A DNA stretch of 61,461 bases, from the NCBI GenBank assembly GCA_028456385.1, contig JALNQF010000245.1, positions 1-61,461 of the forward strand, written 5' to 3'. The stretch is from Ophiosphaerella korrae. Taxonomy: Eukaryota; Ascomycota; Dothideomycetes; Pleosporales; Phaeosphaeriaceae. The notes under the pieces are model-generated. The model was not told where the DNA came from, ran no database searches, and saw nothing but the letters and a program-made list of their open reading frames with translations. A program made the translations under genes and the position numbers. Position 1 is the stretch's first letter; each line of letters starts with the position of its first letter. This document shows positions 45,719 to 58,300 of the stretch, in pieces.

Positions 45719-48124
45719 CTATCCTATTTTCTTACGCTAGGTCTATTCTTAGGCCTAGGCCTCTATTAGCTAGGTCTAGCTTATAAGTAGTTTACCCTAC
45801 CTTCTAGTTAAAAACTATCTTACTATAATATTACTTCTTTTATAGTCTTGTAGACTTTATCTTTTATTAGAAATCTTTACTACAAACTATATTTCTAAAA
45901 CACCTTATCTATATTATTTTTTCTTAGGTATTCCTTATTTTATTATACTAGATTCTACTCTAAAGTATACTAAGTATACTTGTATAAGGTATACCTATAT
46001 TAGTATAACCTAAAAGTCTCTTAATTAAACTTATAAAAAGTTCTATAAAAAGGTTAATAATAATAAAAAACTTCTTACTATTATTATTACTTATTTACTA
46101 TATAATAAGAAAATATTAAAATCTACTAAAGAGCGTACTTACTATAAAGCCTTGTGCCTAGTATTAGAGTTAGAGTAAGAAGGTAATAAGGTCTTAGCGT
46201 AAGTTCTTAACTATTCTACTACTACTATTAATATCGCCTCTTCTCTTACTATCTAGTCTACTATTAGCTTATTAGATAAGTTTATTATAACTAAGGGCGC
46301 TTTATAGGCTCTATATAGTTAGGTTTATTATAGAACTTTCTTCTACTAATATATCTATTATATCCTAGCTATAGCTTTATATATCCTCTATATTTTAGTA
46401 TATTATACTTACTTCTTACTTTCTTAAGTATCTACTAATAATTCTATAGATTAGCTTTAGGTTCCTATATATTTTTACTTACTAAGTAGCTTTTTTATTT
46501 TACTAGCTACTCCTAGAGAAACTATATACTTTAGAAGGCGTCGCGTCCTATTTCTTAATATCCCTATAGGTCTTTAACTTTAAACTTGTTATCCTCCTCT
46601 TTTTAATATTAGAATTGTTGCTATACTAGTATTTTTAGCTTAGCTAGTTCTAGTAGGCTTATATAAAATTAGGGTGTACCTTAGTATCTTTAAGTAGTTC
46701 TAGTATTTTTATTACTAGCTTATTATCTTCCTTAACTAAAAATAGTCTAACCTTAATATAGTCTAGTCCTTTACTAAGTTGCTTTATTTATAGATTCTTT
46801 ATATAAAGATACTATTTTTTATTTTTAATTAATATATAAAATACTTTATTTCTAAGCTTCTTCTAGTTTTTATCTTATCTTATTATAGAGTTCTTATATA
46901 TCTTTAACTCTAACTAATACTACTTCTATCTTAGGTCCTAGTAGTATTCTCTTAAATAAATTAGGGTATATCCTATAGTTTATAAAATATAGTGTTTTAC
47001 TTATTACTTCTAAGTACTTATTATTATATACTAATTATACTATACGTAATAGTAATACTTAATTATTCTACTTCTAATTACTATAAATCCTTAGGTATAT
47101 TTTTAATATCTTATTAGTCTATTCTATCTATCTATCTATTTATAGATAATAGGCTATTAATAGCTTTCTTTTTATCTCTATTACTATAAGTAGTGTTATC
47201 TAGTAATTAGATATAAAAAGCTTATCTCTATTACTAATAATACTTTTTAGTATCCTATATCTTTATATTAGTACGTCTAGTAGTACGTATCTTAGCTAAT
47301 CTACTATATAGTTACTTTAGAATTTCTCTATCTTAGCGTATTTTATAAATTAGTCTACGATTACTATTATTATATTATATCCTATTCTTATTACTAGGTC
47401 TTTTAACGTTAGTAGTCCTATAATAAAGTCTATTATAACGTCTATCTATAGTTCTTTTAGTATCTTAATTACTTGTATTTCTCTATATAGTATATATATC
47501 TTGTACTTATTTTTCTAGTAATTTACGCATTCTTTAATAAACTAAGTTACTTTCTTCTTTTTCTTACTAAATCTATAGTTCTTCTAGATTAGTTTTATAG
47601 TTTATATAATCTCTAAGTACTTATATACTAGGTTATTATAGTATTATTATATAATTACTTCTTATAATTCTTTTAGAACCTTGTTTATAATCCTAACTAG
47701 GTTATTAATTTCTTACTCTTCTACTAGTCGTATATTTAGTACTAGGTATCCTTATCTATTATCTTAGAGTATAGCTTCTTCTACTACTTGTCTCTTTCTT
47801 ATAATATTATATCTTTAGCTAAGCGCGTCTACTTAGCTATTTTCCTTACCTAGTACGTACTAGATCTTAAATTTATACTATCCTAGTAGTTCTAACTATT
47901 ATATCTACTTATCTTTTAACTTCTTACTTATTATAAAGTATATTAGGTTCTTGTAATCTATCTTAATAATTACTTCTACTACGCTTTTAGTATATACTCT
48001 CTAATATTTAAGTGTATTAACTATTATAAGTAGCTCCTTTTTATATATATTATATCTTTCCTCTTACTTTATAAACTTTCTTAAATAGTATATAATTAGA
48101 TACTATTTCTCTTTATACTCTTGT
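45719..48124 (-). pseudogene. Element B3, truncated Gypsy pol remnant
   Basis: Collinear with 2,160-4,580 of element B (3' end of pol up to the RNase H region). Stops abruptly at 48,124 where the A-like LTR begins. The rest of B3 is not found on the other side or elsewhere in the window. Confidence 0.75.
45935..46330 (+). pseudogene. Antisense ORF of element B3
   Basis: Same frame and almost the same sequence as 2,379-2,770. KKVNNNKKLLTIII, ILKSTKERTYYKALCL and LDKFIITKGAL are shared, with stops at the same presumed Trp/Gln sites. Residue LCL keeps a Cys that reads Tyr in the first copy, supporting the Cys-to-Tyr reading. Confidence 0.55.
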
Positions 48125-48583
48125 TGTTATAGACGTAATAAGAGAAATCGAGATAGAGCTAATTAACCTAAGCTTAGACACTAACAAAGCATAGGACGAG
48201 CGGGGTAATAACCTTAATTAGGAAACTACTTACAACTAGGACACGTAGTAGTAATCTATAATTACGTGCGAATAGATTAAAGTAATCTATAATAACGCAC
48301 GAATAGATTAAAGGTAATCTATAATTACGTATAAATAGATTAGTAGTAATCTGTAATATTATATAGATAGATTAATATAGGTATATAGCTAATAGTATAC
48401 GTATTATTAGGATAGTATTAGTAATTCAATTATTAACTACAAGCGACAATACTAAGATAGTTATAAAATATCTTCTATTGTTTATAGCCTATTACAGATC
48501 AACATACAAGCTTTTATTATTACCTCTTAATCTACTAATAGCCTTTAGGCTATTAGGAGGTCGACCCTAGTAAGCCTATTATA
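48125..48583 (+). repeat. A-type LTR, probably chimeric (459 bp)
   Basis: Starts TGTTATAGACG and ends CCTATTATA. The first about 120 bp match the LTR at 55,566 (GAGATAGAGCTAATTA..., CTTACAACTAGGACACGTAG). The last about 60 bp match the LTR at 54,725 (AGGCTATTAGGAGGT...AAGCCTATT). Left flank CTTGT has no partner at either candidate right end. Confidence 0.7.
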
Positions 48584-51500
48584 CCTTACTAATTTAGTTA
48601 TTACGAGAAGCAAAGTATAAGTAGCGCGTAGTCTAGCTAATATAATAGTAGAAAGTTTAATAAGTAAAGCTCCTAGGAGTAGTTATAAGTTAGATAGTAC
48701 TATATAGGAGATAATTAAGGATTATATAAATAAACTAATTAATAATAAAGAAGATATAAAAATAGTAATTAAAGCCCTAGAAATATAGAATAAGGAACTA
48801 CAAGACTACTTAAAGTAGAATAAAGTATAAATTAAAGCTATTATTAAGGGTTAGAACTAAATAGAACTAATTACTTAACGTTTAGAAATAAGCGCAACAA
48901 AGAAAATACCTAAGATACTAGTACTTAAGAAATTTAATAGAATAAGAGAGAAATTAAGACTCTTTATAGTATTAGCACAACTCTAGATAGATATACAAGT
49001 ACTATACTTTAATATAGAAGAAAAGAAGGTAATATATATTAGACTACACCTTAAAGAAGACGTAATAAGATAGTATAAACCTTACTAGATAGACTATATA
49101 ACGTACTCTCTAATAACCTAGAAGGATAAAACAAGAGCTATTTTTAGAAGTTATAAATACTTTACTAAACAAATAAGAGTAGTATTTAGGGACATAGATA
49201 TTACCTAACAAGCTAAAGAGAAACTTAAGAGGCTTACATAAAGTAAGAGTGTTCTAGAATATATATTATAATTTAAATAACTAAGCTAGAATATAGAATA
49301 GAATAAATTAGCCCTTATATTATAATTTAAACAAGGACTTAACGTAAAAATTTAATATAAAATAATATATATAGAGAAACCTAGGACACTAGAAGCTTTA
49401 AAGTAGTAAGTAATCTAAATTAATAATAACTTTTAAGAATAGAAAAAGAACAAATATAGTAACTAAACTAGAAACTAGGATACTAGAGACCCTATAATCC
49501 TTAACGCAAACAAGGATAGAAAGAAAAAGAAGAATAAAGACTTTACGTATTTTAACTATAGTAAGAAAGACTACTACGTAAAAAACTACTAATTATAAAA
49601 GAAAAAGGATATAGTATATTATAAATATAGAAAACTAAGATACTTTGTAAAAGACTATAGAAGTAAGGACTATAAGAAAGATAAGGAAGCTTAGTTAAAA
49701 ATAACTAAAAAGAAAAAAGAAATACTATAAGTATAGGCTAAACCTTAAGAAAAGGTAGCTAAGAGTAAAGAAATACAATACGTAATACTCTATTAAATCT
49801 TTTGATATAAGGACGACTACTATATATACTTTTCTAGTAAGTAGAGAGTAAGATACTTCCTATAATAAAGAAATAGAGTAGTAGTAATAAAAGAAAGAAT
49901 AAAAGTATAGCTAAAAGAAATAGCGTATATAATAGACTTACTAATAGAAGACTTAGAAGGGGAAGAGCCCTAGACCCTATTAATCTAGGCTAAAGGACTA
50001 GCACTAGATAAAGAGACTACTATAGCTTCTTCTAAAGGACTATAAGAAAGTAAAAGATAGATTAGTATAAGAGGTATAGAGTATACCTAGCTAGATATAT
50101 ATAGTTATAATAGCTATATAATAATAGATATAGAGGAACAAAATAAAGAATAGAAGTTTATTTAGAAATACTTACTAGTTATAAGTATAGAGGAAGCGTA
50201 TAAAGACTAGAAAGAACGTAATCTTAAAAAAATAAAGTTTACACTATTTTAAGAATAGATAAAGTAATATATAGTTATAGTAAGAAGTATACCTATATAG
50301 AAAGAATAGTAGTACCTTATAAAGAAGATGTAATAGATTAATAAAGCCTATATACTAAGAGTACTAGTAGTATACTATATCCTAATAATAGATATACTTA
50401 GAGAAGATTAATACTAGGAAGGAGATAACAAAATAATAGATCTAAAATATCTAGTATACTTTAAAGTATTATAGATATTATACCTAGAGAAGAATTGTAT
50501 AATATATAAAAACTCTAAGGTAAATAACAAAGTATAGCTTATAAGAAGAAAAGGCTACGACTATACAAGAGTAATTTTAGTAGAAGATATCTAAGGATAA
50601 GAAATTATACTTAAAAAAGGTTACGTAGTAATAAGGCCTAGACTAAAACTATCTAAAAAATACGTCCTAGGAGGACTATAGTATAAATACAAGTATAATA
50701 AATATCTAAAATATAAAGAATATAAACTTAAAGTAGGGCTATAGCCCTAGAAAAATAGATAATTTATAAAAATACCAAAGTAAAAAAGGCTAAAAGGTAT
50801 AAGAGGCCTATATATTATAAAGATAGGTACTTATTAAGGAAAGAAAGTATAATTAAAAATTAATAGTAGAGCTACAAGAAACTTTATATTAAGGAAGTTT
50901 GTAAAAATATAAAGAATATAGTATATAATAAAGAAATACTCTTAATAACTAAGTATAATTAAAAGAAAACTATTCTAGAAACCTATTAAGTTTAAAATAG
51001 TTCCCTTTACGCTAGAGCTAGAAGAGATAATAATTAAGAATATAGTTATAGACATAATAATAATTAATAACAAATAAGATATAATACTAAGAATACTATA
51101 GTTATAGATAACTAACCTATATATTAATTAGAGAATAGGAAAAATTAACTACTATAGAATAGAAAAGCTAAAAGCTAATATTAGTACATGTAAAGGTAAA
51201 TTCCCTAAAGAATACAAGAAATAGGAGAAATAGCTTATAGAACCTAAAGATTACCTTCTAGAATATTAGCTATAGGACTTAGCGATAGACCTAAAGGAAG
51301 ATAAAGATATAGGATAGAGCCTAGTTTATAGAAAAATAGAAGAAGAATCTAAAATTAAATAAACGTTTATTAGAAACGTACTAAAGAAAGGATAGATATA
51401 AGAATCTAAGTCTTTAGTAGTATATAGACTTATATTTATAGATAAAAAAGGAATAAGTAATAAAAGACTCTACGTAGACTTTAAAAAGACTAACGCAATT

Positions 51501-54500
51501 ATAAACAAGAACTAATACCCTTTACTATAAATAGACGTAATATAAGATAGACTATAAAAAGCAAGAATCTTTATAAAACTAGATATCTAGAACGCCTACT
51601 ACTAGATTAGGATTAAAGAAAGTAATAAGTAGAAAATAGTATTTAGAATACAATATAGACTATATAAATACTTAGTTATACTATTTAGTTTAATAAACGC
51701 ACTAGTAGCTTTCTAAGAGAGAATAAATATAGTACTAAGAGAGTACTTAGACGTATTTATATTTGTATACTTAGACAATATCCTTATATTCTTAGAAATA
51801 GAAGAAGAACACGTATAACACGTATACAAAGTACTAGAGAAACTAGTAGAAAGTAAATTATTTCTTAAGATAAGAAAATACAAGTTCTATATAAAAGAAA
51901 TAGACTTCCTTAGATTTATTATTAAACTAGAAAAAATTAGGATTAACTTAGAAAAGATTAGATTAATTAATAAATAGCTAATACCTAAGAACCTAAAAGA
52001 GGTATAATAATTTTATAGCCTAGCTAACTTTTATAGAAAGTTAATAGTAAGATAGTCTAAAGATATAGAACTAATAACAAAGCTTATAAAAAAAGATACA
52101 CTATTTAAATAGATAAAGGAATATAATAAAGTATTTAATAAGATTAAAAAGAAGTTTATAGAAAACCTAGTTATTAGAATATATAACCTAGACCTACTAG
52201 TAATAGTAAAAATAGACGTATCTAACTTAGTTTATAGAATAGTACTAATATAGGAAGACCTAAAGACTAAAAAAGAATACTTAGTTAAATACTTCTCTAA
52301 AAAGATAAAAATAGTAGAACTTAACTACTTAATCTATAATAAAGAGATACTAGTAATCTATAAAGTATTTAAATAATAGAGAGTATACCTATAAGAAGTA
52401 AAATATTAAATAAAGGTCTATATAGACTATAGGAATCTTATAGGATTTATACTAAATAAAGAACTATTATAACAATATATAAGATAGTAGGAATTCCTAT
52501 TAATATTTAATATAGAAATTATATATACAAAAGAGAAAGACAACTAATTTATAGATACTCTTAGTAGAAGATTAAACTTATAAGAAAAAGTAAGCGCTAC
52601 TAGTATAGTTCTAGTTAAGAACAAAGAAGGATATTTAGTCCTAAATACACCTAAAATAGCTACAACACTTAAAAGAATAAGTAGTAAGCTAGACGAATAG
52701 ATTTAGAGAATAACGCAAGAAGTATCTAAAGAAATAGAGAAACTAAAAATCTAAGAAGGACTAGTACAAGCCTATAGAAGAATATATATCCTAAAGAAGA
52801 TCTAAAGAGAATTTATATAATAATTCTATAAATTACTAGTATATAGTTACTAAAGTATTAAAAAAACATTAGATAGACTACTACAAGATTATTATATCCT
52901 AAAAGCAAGATAACTAGTAATAGAAGTACTACAAGACTATATAGAATACTAAAGGAATAAGTATAGTAGATACGCACTATATAGGATACTATAACTAGTA
53001 AAAGTACTAGAATAACTATAGAGAGTTATTATAATAGACTTTATTACAAAACTACCTAAGTCTAAAGATCTAATATTAGGAGTTAAGTATAATAGAATCT
53101 TAATAATAGTAGATAAGCTTATAAAGTATTTATACTTTAGACTATATAAAGAAAAAAGTAAGATAGAGGTTACTATATACTAGGTTCTAGGAACTATAAT
53201 TAGCTAATATAGACTACTAGATAAGATTATTATAGATAGAGATATAAGATTTATATTAAAACTATAGAGAATAATAACAGCGTAGCTAGGAATTAAATAT
53301 ACAATATTAATAGCATACTACCTATAGATAGATAGATAATTAGAATAAATAAATTAGATAGTAGAATAGTACTTAAGATACTACCTTAACTACAACTAGA
53401 ATAATTAGGTATAGTTACTACCTATAGCATAGTTAGTATATAACAGCGTAAAGAATATAGTAATAGGAGTATTATCTTTCTTTATAAATTATAGATTTAA
53501 CCCTAGCGTATATAGAATACTAAGACTAAAGATATCTTAGTCCCTAAGAAGAGAAAACTTTGCTAATAAACTTAAAAACATATACAACTAATTAAGATAA
53601 GATATAAAGTTCCTATATAATTAAATAGTAAAGTACTATAATAAGAAATATAAAGAGAGACCCTAATTTAAAAAGAGAGAAAAAGTATAGTTAGTATAAA
53701 AAAATATTAAGAGTAAAAGACTAAGTTTAAAACTAGACTACGTTAAGATAAAACTATATAAAATTAAGAAAGAAGTTACACTAGTTATATTTAAACTAAA
53801 GCTACTAAATAAAATAAGGATATACCTAACCTTCTACATAGTACTACTTAAGATAGTACTATAAAACGTAGAACTACTAGTATACAAAGTAGATACGTAT
53901 AGAGAATAAGAAGAATAAGAAGTTAAAGAAATCCTAGTATACTAGTTCTATAATAGTAGGAACTACTACTTAGTAAAATAGATAGGTATAGATAAGAAAG
54001 AGTAACTATAGGAAAATATATAAGAGCTAGAAGATAACTTTAACTACTTTAAGAAACTAAAGGAGTTCTAAAGTTAAAACCCTCTAGAGCGCCTCGTAGT
54101 AAACTAAGAAAATTAGCACTACTAATAATAAATAGAGAGATGTTAGGAACGTCTAATATAATAGGAGCTAGAGTAGCCTCTACAGCATCCTTAAGGTCTA
54201 TCTTAGCCTCTAAGGCACGAGACTATTTAGATAATTTAGCATTATTATAGGCTTTTATCTTACGAAGACGCTTAATACAAGAATAAAGATTTACTAGCTT
54301 ACAAAGAGTTAGCTTACGCTTAGCCTTAGTAGTAGCGAGCTATAATAATAGTATCTCTTTAGCCTAGTTAATAGCTCGCCCTATATAACTTAGTAAGAAG
54401 AGACTATATAGAAATTAAACACTTACACTCTATAAGAGAAATACCTAAAGGAGTATATTTATATTAGATATTAGTAAGGATATATTTACTACAATATTTA

Positions 54501-54724
54501 CTATCCTTTAAAGAAATAAGATCAGTAAGATTTAGGTAAGTATAATAAGCGCAGAGAAATATTTTAACTCTATTACGAGCGACGCAAGTAATAAGAAGAG
54601 GTTTATTACAATTAGAATAAGAAGATATAGAGAATAATAAAGAATTAGAAATAAACGAAGAAACTAGACTAATAACCTTAGGCCTAGGGTAGAGAAATAA
54701 GAACCTACCTAAAGAGAAGAATAG
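48584..54724 (+). pseudogene. Element Y gag-pol, RIP-inactivated
   Basis: Collinear with A1: gag (about 48,640-49,800), protease (Asn-Ser-Arg again near 50,865), reverse transcriptase (GACAAT near 51,775), RNase H, integrase (about 52,800-53,400) and chromodomain (about 53,935-54,070). Mutation load lies between A1 and C2: scattered CA remain, TG is rare. A purine run (AAAGAGAAGAATAG) adjoins its 3' LTR. Confidence 0.8.
54070..54700 (-). pseudogene. Antisense ORF of element Y
   Basis: The best preserved C-terminal half of this family: AKRKLTLCKLVNLYS, IKRLRKIKAYNNAKLSK, ALEAKIDLKDAVEATLAP, ILDVPNISLF and GALEGFN, with only one stop (TAG after KLSK, expected Trp). The N-terminal part has KYCSKYILTNI and IECKCLISI, consistent with a Cys cluster. 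The heptad-like basic/Leu pattern suggests a coiled coil. Confidence 0.62.
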
Positions 54725-55165
54725 TGTTACGGCTATAACAATAGAAGACTAATTTAAACTAGTTAGCCTTACTATAGATAATAAAAGTACGTATAACCTA
54801 TAAGGTAATAAACTTAGCTAGGAAACTAACTATAATAGAGATACGTAATAGATTTACAATTCGCGATCTTAGCAAATATAAAGCACGAAGTTAGGCACGT
54901 AATAGATTCGCAATTTACAATCTTAGCAAATACGAAGTATAAAGCTAGCTAAGAGACGTAAGTATATAGTTAGTAACAAATACCTATTATTAAGATAGTA
55001 TTAGTAATTTAATTATTAACTATAAGCGACATTATAAGATAGTTGCAAAATATCTTCTATTGTTTATAGTATATTATAGATTATAATATAAACTTTTGTT
55101 ATTACCTCTTAATCTACTAATACCCTTTAGGCTATTAGGAGGTTAACCCTAGTAAGCCTATTACA
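54725..55165 (+). repeat. LTR of element Y, 3' copy (441 bp)
   Basis: Unmutated termini TGTTACGG and CCTATTACA. The core differs from A1 (TAGATTTACAATTCGCGATC repeats). Right flank TTCTA. Confidence 0.8.
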
Positions 55166-55565
55166 TTCTATAATCTATAATAATAGTTTTTCTTAAGTAT
55201 AGTTAATAGCTCTCCTTATTATATATAAGTATAGATACGTAAATAAGTATCCTTAACCTATATTCTACTAGGGACACGCTAGATAAGTTATAAGATAAGT
55301 AAGTATTAGCCTAAATATATACTTTATAAGCTTTACTATACTTTAAAGAAAACTAAACTAATAAAGGGTTTAAGAACTTATAATAAGAATAAGGAAATAT
55401 TATAATACTATAGCGTAATATGTAATTAGCTAATTAAAGATAATAAAGGGTAGATTTAGTAAGTATAAAGATAGAAGATAAAGAACTTAATATTAATAAA
55501 GTAACTAGACTAATAACTTTAGCTATAGGATAAGAAAATAAGAACCTACCTAAAGGAGGGAATAG
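55166..55565 (-). pseudogene. Element X remnant: pre-LTR region with antisense ORF fragment
   Basis: Matches 25,190-25,590 of A1, i.e. the N-terminal half of the antisense ORF, and ends with purine run GGAGGGAATAG. Everything upstream in element X is missing, replaced by element Y. Confidence 0.6.
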
Positions 55566-56014
55566 TATTATAGGTGTAACAAGACAAATTAAGATAGAGC
55601 TAATTAGTCCTAACTTAAGTACTAATAAAGTATAAGATTAGTAAAGTAATAACCTAGATTAAGAAACTACTTATAATTAGGATACGTAGGTAATCTCTTA
55701 ATCTATTAAGTGTATAGATAGAAACTAATTATAGATTAATAGATTAGTAATCTATAATCTATAGTTGCTAAGACTAGATATAAGTAATAGATTAATAGAT
55801 TAGTAGAAGTATATAGTTAGTAGTAATACGTATTATTAAGGTAGTATTAGTAATCTAATCTTTAACTAAAAGCGATAATACTTAATATTACAAGAATCTT
55901 CTATTATTTATAGCCTATTACTTAATTACTATACAAGCTTTTATTATTAACTTCTAATCTACTAATAACCCCCTTAGTAGTTACTTGTAGTTAATAATAG
56001 GTAACTCTATTACA
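55566..56014 (+). repeat. LTR of element X, 3' copy (449 bp)
   Basis: Starts TATTATAGGTGTAAC and ends CTATTACA. Palindromic core with ATAGATTAATAGATTAG. Right flank ATTAG. Confidence 0.78.
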
Positions 56015-58300
56015 ATTAGCTTTTTAAGTAGCCTAACTATATAAAAGGTATTTTTAGAGAGTAGTAAGTATTACGTAATATAATATTACTAACGCTATAC
56101 TAAAAGCTTTAGATCTAAGCTATCTAGAAGTCTAGAGCTTTAAATACTTATTTTTAGAGAGTATTAAAATAAAACTACTTTAAGAAAAACTTTATAAAGA
56201 CTTATTAAATCTCTAAAAAAGTTACTATACCTAAAATAGAATTCTTTAACTAGATATTAGAACTTAGTAATATATTACTACTAAGAATACTTTCTTCTAC
56301 TACTATTAATAGTAATAAAGTAAGAAGTATTATATTTAAAGCTAAGTAAACTTATAAAGTTATAGAAGAGCTTATAAAAGCTATAATATATAATATTTTA
56401 TTTTTAAATAGTTTTATATATAAATTAATTTAAGATAAAAATACTTAAACTCTAGAAATTCTAGAATACTTTATAAAGTTTATCTATTAAGTATAAGAAA
56501 AAAATATAGCTTATCCTATATATATAGTAGAGAGCTTCTAGAAAGTAAGTAAAGTAAAAAAAAAGTAACTATAACTAATAGTTAATCCTTAGTAGTATTT
56601 TATATAAGAGTAAAAAAGTATAAATTCTTAATAATAAATCTTTCTACTAAAATATCTTATAAAAAAACTATAATAACTTAGTAAGTAGCTACTATAAGAC
56701 TAATAAGACTATAGACTTACTAAAGCTTAAGTATTATTAGCTATTTTTTCTTTTAGATATTTATAACTATATTAAGAGATACTCTATATATTAACTAAAT
56801 AAAATTAGAAAGTATAAGCTCTAAAGAATACTAGTTTTACTACTAGTACTTATAATAGTATAGTATTACTTTTTATTAGACTTTATAATAGACTTAATAG
56901 TCTTACAAAATATAAAAGAAAATAAGTTTAACTTAATATTAGTACTTATAGACAAGTTTATAAAGTAAATCTAATACTTCTTTATAAGTAAAATAATTAT
57001 AGTATAAAGAGTAGCTAATTTACTAATAAATTAATACTTTTTAAAATAAGGCCTCTTAGATACTTTACTAATAGATAAAAAGTCTATCTTTACAAGCTAA
57101 TTCTAATCTAATATATACTATTACTTTAAAATTAATTATTAATTAGGTATAGCTTTTTACTTATAGATAGATAAGTAGACTAAAAAGTAAAACTATAAAT
57201 TAGAAATATACTTAAAGATCTATATAAATTACTAGTAAAATAACTAGGTATTAATACTTCTATATATAGAGTATACTTATAATTTAAAAAAGTATTTAGT
57301 ATATAGCTAAAGCTCTATACGCGTAGTATTTAGTATAGATCCTAAAGGATTTTATAGCGTCTCTAATAAATATTAGCTAAAGTAACTATACTCTTAATAA
57401 ATTATATATAAAAAAGTCTTAGTACTTTAGTAGTAAGTTATAGGACGCTGTAATAAATAGGCTAAAATTATAAGGACAATATACTACTAAGCTAATCTAG
57501 ACAAAAAGGAGCTAATAGCTAGTTAAGCTATTATAGTAGTATATAATATATATACTAGTTATTATTACTTAAAGTTCTTTATACTTACTTAGAACTTACT
57601 TAAAGTTGTACTAAGTTATATATAGAGGAATATACTAGCTAATAGAGCTAGTAATACTAGTTACTTAGCCTTGTAGAGCTCGTTAATAGCGCTAAGCGTA
57701 CTCTAATATCTTTCTACCCTAGACCTTTTATAAAATATAAGAAGTAGTAAAAGTAAGTTTTTAGTATATTTAGACTTATAATAAGAAATAGTATAATATA
57801 AAAAAGAAAATAAGTACTTTACTAAAGGTAAGGAAGTATTATTAAGAGTAAAGAATATTACTACTTACTACTTATCTAAGAAATTTAATAAATAATATCT
57901 TAGACTATTTTTAATTAATAAAAAGATCGAGAAGCTAGTATATAAGCTTAACTTCTTTCTATTAATAGCCTAAATATATCTTATATTTAATATATCTCTA
58001 TTAGAACTATAGTATACGCTATTACTAAAAGCGTATTTTTAACTAGATAATATCTAAGTCCTAGATAATATTATAATAAGAGATTACTATAAAGTTTAAA
58101 GAATCTTAGATTATAAAGATATAAAAGCTAAAAGAAAAGAGTACTTAATTAAATAGCTAGTCTAGTCTATAGAAGAAGCTACTTAAGAGCTAGCTAGTAA
58201 CCTAGACTATTATATAGCTATATTAGAGGAATATAAAAAATCTACTATAATAAGTACTTCTAAGAAAGCCTAAAGCTACCTTTAGAAAGGAAAAGTAATA
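56015..58300 (+). pseudogene. Element F: integrase and chromodomain of a second chromovirus lineage
   Basis: Different from A/B/C. Readable blocks: DIYNYIKRYSIYQLN (integrase zinc region, about 56,755), LLDFIIDLIVLQN (first Asp, about 56,880), LLDTLLIDKKSIFTSQF (second Asp, about 57,055), AFYLQIDKQTEKQN (Glu, about 57,150), then after the D insertion FTKGKEVLLRVKNI (about 57,820) and a chromodomain KEYLIKQL...EEATQELASNLDYYIAILEEY (58,135-58,235). The block order is that of MAGGY/Tf1-type elements. Stops are RIP-type. RNase H probably lies in 56,050-56,640 but was not resolved. Confidence 0.75.
57470..57730. mobile_element. Short element D, copy 2 (about 260 bp)
   Basis: Match to 18,774-18,995 plus 26,018-26,049. 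It separates two parts of the F integrase that are adjacent in related elements. Flanks CTAAAATT/TAAAATAT may be an 8-bp target duplication, which would fit a hAT-like non-autonomous element. Ends uncertain by several bases. Confidence 0.55.
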
